Below, piece by piece: positions 46,166-57,565 of a stretch of 64,000 bases of DNA. The DNA is from Boswellia sacra (Eukaryota; Streptophyta; Magnoliopsida; Sapindales; Burseraceae). The notes beneath the pieces were generated by a model. It worked only from the letters and a program-made list of their open reading frames with translations. It searched no databases and had not been told where the DNA came from. Each line of letters starts with the position of its first letter. The first letter of the stretch is position 1. Position numbers and translations under genes: made by a program. The DNA lies in contig SNVD02003520.1 in assembly GCA_013180625.2 (NCBI GenBank), forward strand, positions 117,886 through 181,885, in the 5' to 3' direction.

Positions 46166-47640
46166 ATTATTGGATAATTTTGAAGGAAGGTGGGAACAAA
46201 ACCAAGGATATTCCTTTATTGGTGTTTTTGTTCTTGCTTGTTTATTAGAAGAAGGGAGGCACCTGCAATAGGTAGGAGGATTTTACGTAAAAATGTACGA
46301 TGTGATTCGTGACATGACTTTGTACATAGCATCTGTAGCAGGGACGGAGCCAGAAATTATTTATAGAGGGGGCAAAATTGAACAATAATAAAAAATAAAT
46401 TAATATAAATAAAATATAGTTGTAAATTTAGAAAGTTTATAATATTTTTAGTCAACATTATATAGTGTACAAATTAATATTTATCATACCAATTTTAAGT
46501 TCTAATTACAAGAGAAATGATAAAATAAAGTAATTAATAATATAACTAAATAAAATTTTATACTTATTAATTCAAAAGGATCTTATCTTTTTAAAAATAA
46601 AAATAAAAATAATAGAGACAAAACAAATTAATGAGTGATAATTGAGAAAATATAAAAAAAAAATTTGTTTGATAAATAAGATGTAAATAGAAATACATAT
46701 ACGTATATATATTCATAACAATATATATTTTTAATAATTAAAAAAATAATATTTTAATTTTTTTTCTTTGACCCAGGAGGGGCAATTGTCCTTGCTGGCC
46801 TACGCTAACTCCGTCCCTGATCTGTAGTATCGAGAAGGTCGACAAAAAAGGTCTTGGCTCATGCCAGTGGTGAATTAATTGAAGCACCAAGCGTTGGGAA
46901 ATGGGAAGGGTAAGAAGAATATTCCTTGATTGAGAATTTGTTAAGAGTATCCCACATGTCCTCATCTTTTTACTTTATTTCTCCAATTCAAATCTTTAGA
47001 GATGATCGCCAATGACTTCCCTCAAAGTTTTGAAACTATGTCATTATCGACAACCAATTGCCATTAGGTATTCCAAATCTAGTTTCACCACAATTTCTTG
47101 ATTTATCGTCAACTGAAAAAAAAGAGTTGCCGGTAGAGTTAGAAGCTTGGTAAATCTTAGATGTTTTGACTTGGGGCATATAATGAATCTTCATGCAATT
47201 CCACGGGGACTATCTAGTTTTTTGAAGTTACATATATTTCGAATGTAAAGATGTAGTATCGATGTTTCTGATGAAGAAGTAGCAGGTGATAGTATTTTGT
47301 TTAATAGGAGTAACATTTTGGTGGAGGAAATGCTTAGTTTGAAATGTATAAATAAGCTGACCATCCACTCAAGAAGTTTCCGCGTTGCTCTTCAAAGACT
47401 TTTTGAGTTATGTTAAGTTACATGGTTGTACAGAATTTTAAGCCTACAATTTGATGATTCGAAGTCGCACCATTTTCATCTTTGGTTGGGCTCAAGCATA
47501 TTAATCAAATCCTTATTACAAGATGTAAACATTTGGAAGAGTTTAAGATTGACCATGTAATACTAGGACATTTTGGATTTCACAGCCTTTACAGTGTTTT
47601 ATTATGAACATGTTCAATGTTATTAACTTTTTTAAAATAG
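46166..47640 (+). pseudogene. CNL (RPS5-type) resistance gene pseudogene, copy 2
   Basis: Closely similar to copy 1 and truncated at the same 5' point (ATTGGATAATTTTGAAGGAAG). It reads NQGYSFIG, LACLLEEG, KMYDVIRDMTLYIAS, again with Tyr in the MHD motif. LRR remnants follow (PTCPHLFTLFLQ, LEVIANDF, and a RNNILVEEML-like part that copy 1 has partly lost). A 481 bp MITE (46339-46819) sits just after the MHD region. Frames are broken. The shared truncation and shared Tyr show that both copies derive from an already damaged ancestor. Confidence 0.8.
46339..46819. mobile_element. hAT MITE, 481 bp, perfect 8-bp target duplication
   Basis: Terminal repeats CAGGGACGGAGCCAG and CTAACTCCGTCCCTG; flanks ATCTGTAG at 46331-46338 and 46820-46827. 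No transposase. CNL copy 1 has the empty site (near 10778). Confidence 0.93.
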
Positions 47641-48058
47641 TATTATTTTCTATTTTTTTATTGACTTTTCAATTATTAAGTTTCTTTTGTTTCCAAAATG
47701 TTTTCATGATTTTATTTTACTGATCCAACTAAATGTTCTAATATTTCCTTTTCCTTAAGTGTTTTTATTTTGATAAATTATCTAAAGTTAAAAATTAATA
47801 AAAGTACAAAACAATAAATAATCAATACAACAACCAATAAAATAATATTGATAATCATAAAATAAAATAAAAAGGTACGGAGTAAAAGAAACTAAAATTT
47901 ATTTCTAGGAAGATGATCTACAATCTTTCAATGGACATAGAAGGGTATGATAGTTTTGTCTAATATAGTGAAAGAGAAGTTTGTGGTATGCATAATAGAA
48001 ATTGAATCCTCTTTTTTAAGTTTTTACACAAATATTTTTTCACATTGATGAATTTTAA
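47641..48058. other. Non-coding link between CNL copy 2 and unit C
   Basis: AT-rich, matches 11560-11709 joined to 37678-37962, i.e. the same link in copy 1 before copia X split it. Confidence 0.85.
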
Positions 48059-49883
48059 TAGTAATTTAATGATATTTAACATTTATAGTTCAGGTACATT
48101 TTAATATTAGCTAGTATGACATATAATTAGCATAAAATTGAATTATGGAGCCCCTGAAATGAAAACAAATATTTGATTATAATATTTGGGGCTTTCATAA
48201 AATATAAAATATTATACTAATTGGGACCTTCATAAAATATAGTATATTATAATATTTGGAGATCTTCAAACAATATAAGCTATTAAAAAAATTATTTTGG
48301 GGCCTCAAAATATCCAGAGCCCTAGTCAGCTGCCGCTCGGTTTTGGCATTTCTTGTCATCACCGATGTACGATTCCATTATTATTCTTGAATGTCAACAT
48401 GTTTTCGTTATTCATTGAACAAAATTTACAAGGTTTTGGCACGTCATTTGTGTAGTGGGATTTAGGGGATGTTGACTAAAATAAATAATAGAAATAGGAC
48501 TTTGCATCTTCCCGATGCAGACATTAAAAATGTATATACACCAGCTGTCTAATTAATGATTCATGAAGAAGAAGAATAACTAAGCATCCACTAATGTGAC
48601 TTCTCCTCCAATTTTAAAGCCAATGAAAATGAAACCTGTGAAAATTATAGCCAAACAATATTTTGAATGCGCGGACTCTCGGGAGCCGCTATATATATCT
48701 AACCACTTAGGACTTAATAATAATAATTAACATTTATTATCCTTTAACTTGGATCACTTAAAAATACTTTTATTTTGTTTTTCATATATCTCAAGAAAAA
48801 TGTCTTAAGGATACAATAATATTTGACATATTTACCTAACTAATTAAAAATACTTTATATTTATATTTTATATACTATATAATGAGAAAATTTAAGATGT
48901 GGCAAATTAAACAGAAATAATTTGTAATTAAAATATAATAATTTTCCAACTAATTTAATTTTATTCAAATTATTTACAATGAATAAATGATACCATATAT
49001 TTAAATTATATCAAATTATTAATATTTCAATTATATCAAATTATTTATAATTTCATATAATTCAAATATAATTTAATAATATACAGTATCGCAAATGATG
49101 AACAAATATAAATTTGTAGTTTGAAATAACACTTTACTCTAAAAAGTTTAGAAATTAAAATGTGAAGTTAAGATTAATAAATACAATAAAATTTTATTTT
49201 AGCAACTGTAATTTGTTTCAATAATTTAAAAATTATAAGAAACACATTACGTTGTTGTCGGTGATTGGTTAAAGTCTAACAGTTGCCTTCGTTGTCCCCA
49301 ATAGCCAAATTCAACAAGTGTCCAACAACTGGAAAAGTATCATAATTATCCCCAGAAGACGATCTATTGGGTCTCATATGTGTGTGTATATATACATATG
49401 GCTTTTACCGGATACGTATTAGCCGACTGTGTATCCAAAGCAAGTGGCAAAATCTGGTTGAGCAACCAAATTCTATTGCATCCAGTAAAGTACCTAATTT
49501 TAGCTATTAAAGTATTGCTCCAATGATTCATTGGCATCAACCGAGACATACTTAAGAGGGGGTTATTTGCAAAAAAAAAAAAAGATTTTCATGCTCGTCT
49601 TAGTAAATTCACCTCTAAATACGATTTGATAAATTGAATTCTATTAATCTTATCTTCATAATTTTAGAAATAACCTAAAATGAGTTTGATAGTATAATCT
49701 TTGTTTTAAAAAAATATAATATGAATTAAAAAATAAAATTCATATATTACGTTTTTCTTTATTTTGTTTTTAATTAAACTAAGCATGATCTATGTACTTA
49801 ATTGGGTTGGCTGGGTAGAGTTATTTGTGAAATTATGAATATTAATCAAATAGAAATTTAATAGATTAAAATACTTATAGTGA

Positions 49884-50154
49884 GTGTATGCAAAGACAAA
49901 ACTTTGCACATTGCTTGCTTGCTAGCTAGTTTTCGCTTTTTCTCTCTCCTCCGTGTAATCTTAGGTTCACCAACGTAAAACCCAACTGGGTTTCTCTATA
50001 ACAAATCCTACTCTTTGCTTTTCGCTTCTCTACTCATATAATTCCATTCTACTAGGTTTCTACTTGCAAACCTTAATCTGAGCTAGACATGTTTGTTGTT
50101 TGGGGATCAAGTGGCTCGTCAGTTTGTCTTTGTAGTCCAGATATGGCTAATGAA
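49884..50154 (+). pseudogene. KCS 5' leader fossil, copy in unit C
   Basis: Same structure as in unit A: GCTAGCTAGTTTTCGC, AATCTTAGGTTCACC, CAGTTTGTCTTTGTAG and ATATGGCTAATGAA at 50141. Its GATCAAGTGGCTCGTCAG is closer to the gene (AATCAAGTGGCTTGTCAG) than unit A's version. Confidence 0.88.
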
Positions 50155-51414
50155 GTATTTATCTCTTTGAACTTTATGGGATTTGACGTATTTTATGTCC
50201 TTTCATTTTGATACACAATCGATTTAGACACATGCTCTGTCTCCGTTTGTGCAAAATGTTGCATCAATGCCATGCATTAATTATTTTGGGTAAGCTAAAA
50301 CCTAGCATGATAGGGATGGATAACCAAAGGCGGACCATTCTTTAAGCCTAACAGGGCTCGTGGCCCCATCAAGCTTTAAAAAAAATTATTAAATTCTTTT
50401 TAAAATATTACATGATATAAATCGTCTGCATTTAGTTTTATTATTTTTTCTTCGTAGGTTTTTTATATAATTAAATCTATGTGAGAATATAATTGATATT
50501 TGAATTGATAGATCTACAAATTTTATTTTTAGTATACCAAAGTAATTAAAATTTCTTTAGAAATAGGAAAGCAAAACTTCCTAATTAAAAATTTTTTTAT
50601 ACACAAATTTTCTATTAAGGAATAATTAATTATTATCTCATATATTAAATAAAATTTAAAGTAGTAAACATTCTCACTCTTATAATTTCTACATGAACAT
50701 TTTAGTTACATATATTTAAAAAGAAATTGTAGAAAACTTTAGTATAAAATCGATTTTTGAAATATAAAAAAACATTGAGTTCTTTTTTAATATATGGCCA
50801 CGTTCATACAATTTAATAGAATAATTATTATTCATATTTATATATTATTGATATTAATAATATTATTTTTGTTTTTTTATTATATGAATTTTTATAAGTG
50901 TATTTTTTAGACTTAATTTATTAATAATTTTTTTTTGAAAACACGGCTCCTTCAAAAATTCAATCCCGCAACAATCACGGGATAACATAAATGACATGAC
51001 ATAAATATTATAATTTATGTATAATTTTTCTACAGGTTGAATAAATATATTAGAGTGATGAAATAACGCTGCAATTCAATCGAAATAGGTAATAGTCGAT
51101 CAAAATACTGGGATTATGAGAATTAGGTAATTGGAAAAGAGAGAATAGGGAGAAAAAAAAAGAAAAAATAATAGAATAAGTGAGAGAAACATATAGGAAC
51201 TTTTCAAATGTCAACTCAATGTAACCATAACATTGTATGAGCTCACAATCACAAGCCCATTTTTATAATTAAAATTGGCCTCAAAATTTGAAATAAAAAA
51301 CAAAAAAATTTAAAGAGAGAGTTTTAGTGAAGTTACAAATTTCTGATAACAAATTTTGGGACCATCCAAATTTATTTCTTATTAATATTAATTATTACTT
51401 TTCTTTATTTTAGC

Positions 51415-51579
51415 TAGGGATGACAATGACAATCATTAGGGATGAGATCATTATCCCTATCCCCATCCCCATCCCCATCCCCAACTCAAAAAGAGCATCT
51501 CCATCCCCATCCTAATATACATTCTAAAACTACAACACATGTATCAGGATTCCCCAAACCAAAGAACTATCCATCCCTA
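51415..51579. mobile_element. TAGGGATG-type MITE in unit C
   Basis: TAGGGATGACAATG to CTATCCATCCCTA; includes four CCCCAT-type repeats, one to two more than unit A. Confidence 0.65.
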
Positions 51580-54040
51580 ACACGTGCCAAAAAAAATAAC
51601 CATTATTTTTTTCTAGTTTGACATTATTAAATCTATTTCTTCTCATAACAAGTATTGTCATGCAATTATAATTAAAATATTTCAAAACAAACTATAAAAA
51701 GAATATTATAAAAATATTTATATTGATAATCATATAGTATAAGTATCTAAAACGAAATAATGTAAGTACTAAGGACGAGAAAAAAAAAGAAGATAAAACT
51801 AAATAAAGAGTATTAAGTACAAATATTTATTAGCCAAATTTTTTTAATAATTTGCCATAAGCAAAAATATGTTTCAACATTTACAACTCCATTAATATTA
51901 CTTACAAGTGTCAAAAAGGCTAGCTTTTTTATTTTTATGTTTTTATTTTCTAGCATCATGTAAGGATATGGGGAAGGGCTATTTTTATCTGGAGATAAGG
52001 TTTAGCCCCATCAGCACCCTACCCTACTCACAAATTTATATGCCTTATTCCCACCTGAAAGGGCATAAGATCCATGCATGGATCAATACTCATAGTTATT
52101 TAATGATATTTAACTTTTATAGTTCAGGTATATTTTAATATTAGCTAGTATGACATATAGTTAGAATAAATTTGAATTATGGAGCCCTCAAAATGAAAAA
52201 AAAATATTTGATTATAATATTTGCGGTTTCATAAAACATAAAATATTATAATAATTGGGACCTTCATATAATATAGTATATTATAATATTTAGAGATCTT
52301 CAAAAAATATAAGCTATTAAAAAACAATTATTTTGGGGCCTTAAAATATCCAGAGCCCTTGGCAGCTGCCACTGGGTGTTGGCATTTCTCGTCATCACTG
52401 ATGTACGATTCGGTTATTATTCTTGAATGTCAACTGTTTTCGATTATTGGTTGAAAAAAGTTTATAAGGGTTGTAACGACATATGCCTGCTGTAAACCAT
52501 GGGAAGATATGGAGCTAGCTCAGGTTTTGGCACGTTCTTTGTGTGGTGGGATTTAGGTGATGCTGACTAAAATAAATAATAGGAATAAGACTTTGCATCT
52601 TCTAGATGCGGAAATTAAAAAATGGATATACTACAGCTGTCTAATTAATGATTCATGAAGCAACAGAATAATGAAGCATCTACTAATGTGACTTCTCCTC
52701 CAATTTTAAAGCCAATGAAAATGAAACCCCTGTGAAAATTATAGCCGAACAATATTTTGAATGCGCGGACTCTCAGGGGCCGTTATTTATATATTTAACC
52801 ACTTAGGACATAATAATAATAATTAACATTTATTATCATTTAACTTGGACCACTTAAAAATACTTTTATATTTTTTCTCATATATCTCAAGAAAAATGTC
52901 TTACGGATACAATAATATTTGACATATTTACTAACTAATTAAAAACACTTTATATTTATATTTTATATACTATATAATGAGAAAATTTAAGATGTGACAA
53001 AATTAAACCGAAATAATTTATAATTATAATATAATAATTTTCTAACTAATTTAGTTTTACTCAAATTATTTACAATAAATAAATGACCATATATTTAAAT
53101 TATATTAACTTATTAATATTTCAATTATATCAAATTATTTATAATTTCATATAATTCAAATATAATTTAATAATTTACAGTATCGAAAATGATGAACAAA
53201 TATAAATTTGTGGTTTGAAATATAATTGAAATAATACTTTACTCTAAAAAGTTTGGAAATTAAAATGTGAAGTTAAGATTAATAAATACAATAAATTTTA
53301 TTTTAATTAGTGTAATTTATTTCAATAATTTAAAAAATATAAGAAACACATTTTGTTGTTGCCGGTGATTGGTTAAATTCTAACGGTTGCTTTTGTTGTC
53401 CCCAATAGCCAAACTCAACAAGTGTCCAACAGCTAGAAAAGCATCATAACTATCTTCAGAAGACGATCTACTGGGTCTTATATATACATGGCTTTTACCG
53501 GACGGATACATATTAACCGAGTATGTACACAAATCAAGTGATTAAATTAATTTGGTTGAGCATCCGAATTTCATTGTATCCAGTAAAGTACTTAATTGTA
53601 GCTGTTAAAGTATTGCTCCAATGATTCATTGGCATCAACCGAGACATGCTTAGGGGCGGTTATTTGCAAGAAAAAAAAAAAAGATTTTCATGCTCGTCTT
53701 AGTAAATTCACCTCTAAATACAATTTGATAAATTGAATTCTATTAATCTCATCTTCATAATTTTAGAAATAACCCTAAAATGAGTTTAATAGTCTAATCT
53801 TTGTTTAAAAAAATTATAATATGAATTAAAAATAAAATTCATAAATTCCGTGAGATATTTAGAAAATCACACTATAGAAAAAAATCTAATTAACGTTTTT
53901 TTATAAGTTTTCCTTTATTGTATTTTTAATTAAACTAAGCATGATCTATGTACTTAATTGGGTCAGTTAGGTAGAGTTATTTGTGAAATTATGAATATTA
54001 ATAAAATAGAAATTTAATAGTTTAAAATACTTATATTGAG

Positions 54041-54125
54041 TGTATGCAAGACAAACTTTGCCCATTGCTTGCTAGCTAGCTTCCACTTTTTCTCTCTCCT
54101 CCCGTATAATCTTAGGTTCACCAAC
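54041..54125 (+). pseudogene. KCS 5' leader fossil, truncated copy in unit D
   Basis: Keeps GCTAGCTAGCTTCCAC, the CT run and AATCTTAGGTTCACCAAC, then is cut by an LTR fragment. Confidence 0.82.
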
Positions 54126-54703
54126 ATTTTGCACCACGGGCAGTCAAACTGTAATTCACTATGATGTTCACGTTTACAAGGACTAGGACTTTACAATCGA
54201 TAAATGCCTCATTCACTCATAATCACTTAAAGAGATAATCAATCCTAATCGTTTACCACACTCATGATAGATATGAAGTCTTATCACCACTTAAGCATAA
54301 TCAAAATAGCTTGCACATAAAAACACAACTAGACATAGACTGAAGACTTCTAGTTGTACATGTCCAACAAACTTTACTTATTAAATAAGGATTCTTCAAG
54401 ATCTTTCAATATATTCATTATCCTATAAATCTTGAAGATAGAAGAAAGCTAAATCACATTACGATATTGAATAAATAATCAGAATATATATCTTTTCTTA
54501 GGATGAAATATAATCAACACTTTCCTAATATAAATCCAAATTCTAGAGATAATATCCAGTTAAGTAACACATAACTGTATCAATTTAAAATAGAAAATTA
54601 ATAATATAAAATATTACAAGATTTGTTTTCTCTAAAATGTCAACACATCAATACCACATAGATTAATTAGGACACATGACATTCACATGGCATTGTCCTA
54701 ACA
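54126..54703 (-). mobile_element. Copia LTR fragment
   Basis: Contains the CCACGGGCAGTCAAACTGTAA...CACTATGATG segment related to the X and 39597 LTRs and ends CATTGTCCTAACA. The other end is missing; no duplication found. Confidence 0.55.
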
Positions 54704-54980
54704 TAATATATAAAAATTATAATTCAAAAAACTATGAATAGATTTAGATGGTTTCTTATTTCTCGTTTGCTTGGAGTCTTGTTAAGTTTCCTAAATTTGA
54801 TTATATATCCACGTAATCAATCAATTAAAAAAAGAAGAAAACGGAAACTTGCCGTCATTGGTGGTCTGAAATTCAAAATCAGCAAAATAATCATTACGAT
54901 CGTTTTATTTAATTTTATTCTATCTCTTTTATTTATTTATTTATTTTACAAAAAAGTATAACAAAGTTGGTCTGAGACAG
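54704..54980. other. Foreign spacer between LTR fragment and unit D
   Basis: AT-rich, absent from units A and C. A 75-codon frame here (54734-54961) shows no known domain and is probably chance. Confidence 0.4.
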
Positions 54981-56118
54981 CGTAAATACCATGCATCAAT
55001 TATTTTGGGTAAGCTAAAGCCTAGCATGATAGCGATGGATAAGCAAATGCGGACCATTCCTTAAGCCTAACAGGGCCACGAGCCCCATCAAGCTTTGAAA
55101 AAAAAATTATTAAATTCTTTTATAAATATTAAATGATATAAATAGTATGTATTTAGTTTTATTATTTTTTCTCCGTAGGTTTTTTATATAATTAAATCTA
55201 TGTGAGGGTATAATTGATATTTGAATTGATAGATCTACAAATTTTGTTTTTAGTATACCAAAGTAATTAAACATTCTTTAGAAATGGGAAAGCAATATTT
55301 CCTAATTAAATATTTTTTTATACACAAATTTTCTATTAAAGGAATAAATAATTATTATCTCATATATTAAATAAAATTTAAAGTAGTAAACATTCTCACT
55401 CTTGTAATTTCTGTATGAATATTTTAGTTACATATATTTAAAAAAAATTGTAAAAATAGTATAAAATCGATTTTTGAAATATTAAAAAACATAGAGTTCT
55501 TTTTTAATATATGGCTACGTTGATACAATTTAATAAAATAATTATTATATATTATTGATATTAGTGATATTATTTCTGTTTTTTATTATATGAATTTTTA
55601 TAAGTGTATTTTTTAGACTTAATTTATTAATAATTATTTTTATAACACGACTCCTTCAAAAATTTAATCATGCGACGGTCACGGGATAACATAAATGATA
55701 TGACATTAATATTATAATATATGTATAATTTTTCTACAGGTTGAATAAATATATTAGAGTGCTGAAATAATGCTGCAATTCAATCGAACTAGGTAATAGG
55801 CTATCAGAATACTAGGATTGTGAGAAGTAAGTAATTGGAAAAGAGATAATAGAGAAAAAAAAAAAAGACAAATTAATAGAATACTTGAGAGAAACAGATA
55901 GGAGCTTTCCAAATGTCAACTCATTGCAATCATAACATTGAATGAGGTCACAATCACAAGCCCATTTTTATAATTAAAATTGGCCTCAAGGTTTGGAAAA
56001 AGAAAAAACAAATTTAAAGAGAGAGTTTTAGTGAAGTTATAAATTTTCGGTAACAAATTTTGGGACCATCCAAATTCATTTCTTATTAATATTAATTATT
56101 ATTTTTCTTTATTTTAGC

Positions 56119-56284
56119 TAGGGATGGCAATGAGAATGATTAGGGATGAGATCATCATCCATATTCCCATCTTCGTACCCAACCCAAAAGGAGCATCTCC
56201 ATCCCCACCCTAATCTACATTAATTGTAAAACTACAGCACAGGCATCGGGATTCTCCAAACCAAAGAAGAAATATCCATCCCTA
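56119..56284. mobile_element. TAGGGATG-type MITE in unit D
   Basis: TAGGGATGGCAATG to ATATCCATCCCTA, in the same position as in units A and C. Confidence 0.65.
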
Positions 56285-56744
56285 ACATGTGCCAAAGATT
56301 ACAAGGATTGTCATGCAATTATAATTAAAATATTTCAAAACAAACTATAAAAAGAATAAAATAAAAAATATTTGTATTGATAATCATATAGTATAAGCAT
56401 CTAAAACGAAATAATGTGAGTACTAAACCCGAGAAAAAAAAAGATAAAACTAAATAAAGAGTATTAAGTACAAATATTTACTAATCAAATTTTTTTTAAT
56501 AATTTATCATAAGCAAAAATATGTTTCAACATTTACAGCTCCATTAATATTACTTACAAGTGTCAAAAAGGCTAGTTTTTTATTTTTATGTTTTTATTTT
56601 CTAATATCATGAAAGGATATGGGGAAGGGCTATTTTGATATGGAGATAAGGGTTTAAGCCCATCACCACCCTACCCTACTCACAAATTCATACCCCTTAT
56701 TCCCACCCGAAAGGGCATGAGATCCATGCATGGATCAATACTCA

Positions 56745-57212
56745 GATTTTTTCTCATTCCTGCCAAAAACTATAGAAGTATACACCAATGGGAAGGTGGC
56801 TGACTAGGTAAGTCTAAAATAAACTGGGAAAGTGGTAAGCTTATAACTAGTATGCTATAGAAACTTTAGTAATCACTTTTTAGGATAAGTTAGGAACAAA
56901 TTAGGATCTTTATTTAATTTTTAGAGATTTTGTTAACTTAGAGATTTTTATTTGAGACTTTGGCTTTGAAGAGGAAGTTTACTTCATTAATAGTTTTCTA
57001 CATAGCATCAGTAAGCCAATACGTTTACAAAAAAGAAAAAAAATTATATATATATAGGCATGGGGGGAGTGGGCGTTGGAAGGAAGAGGCAATGCAAAAT
57101 GAAACGGAAAGAAACACAAGGACAACGATAGCCGAAGATATCCAAGAAACGGCTCTTCGTAAACTTTTATAAAAGGTTAACTAAGGGAGTAGGCAGATGA
57201 CATATCAATCCA
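56745..57212. other. Spacer between unit D and the copia element
   Basis: No gene seen. Contains a short (AT)n run near 57043. Confidence 0.5.
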
Positions 57213-57455
57213 TGTAAAAGAGGTATGTACAGAATAGTCAGCACGTGCAGAACATGTGCAGTTAGTTTGTTTTAGAAGGATGAGATGGAATGATGAGCTG
57301 GAAAAGTATGTGGCTGGGATTGGTTAAAACTTTCTGTATAAATAACAACATTTCTGTAACAACTTGAGGGTTGATTGAATAAAAGTGTGAGAATACGTTT
57401 TCTTCTCCATTTTTCCTCTGTTTTCTGCTGAATTTTCTTTTACAGCAATTGTTCA
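57213..57455 (+). repeat. 5' LTR of the truncated copia element (left edge uncertain)
   Basis: The right edge is fixed by GTTCA|TGGTATCAGAGC. TATA box TGTATAAATAAC near 57337. The left edge is a guess at TGTAAAAGAGG because no second LTR exists for comparison. Confidence 0.6.
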
Positions 57456-57467
57456 TGGTATCAGAGC
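57456..57467 (+). other. Primer-binding site, copia element
   Basis: TGGTATCAGAGC, a perfect match to the initiator tRNA-Met site. Confidence 0.95.
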
Positions 57468-57565
57468 AATCGATCTGTTTTCTCCCTACTTGTCTCAATT
57501 AAAGTCAAGATTAGTTACTTACTATGGCTGATTATCAAGAGCTGTCTACTAATCAAACAGGATAG

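Larger units (their letters stand above)
48059..52092. repeat. Segmental duplication unit C (4034 bp)
   Basis: The cleanest copy of the unit, without the later insertions seen in A and D. Contains the KCS-leader fossil (49884-50154), the old hAT-like end near 50330 and the TAGGGATG MITE (51415-51579). Coding-like frames crossing its right junction are short and shared only by duplication. Confidence 0.92.
52093..56744. repeat. Segmental duplication unit D
   Basis: Follows unit C directly at the GGATCAATACTCA|TAGTTATTTAATG junction and ends at the same GGATCAATACTCA (56744). An LTR fragment plus about 280 bp of foreign DNA (54126-54980) replaces the rest of the KCS leader. Confidence 0.9.
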
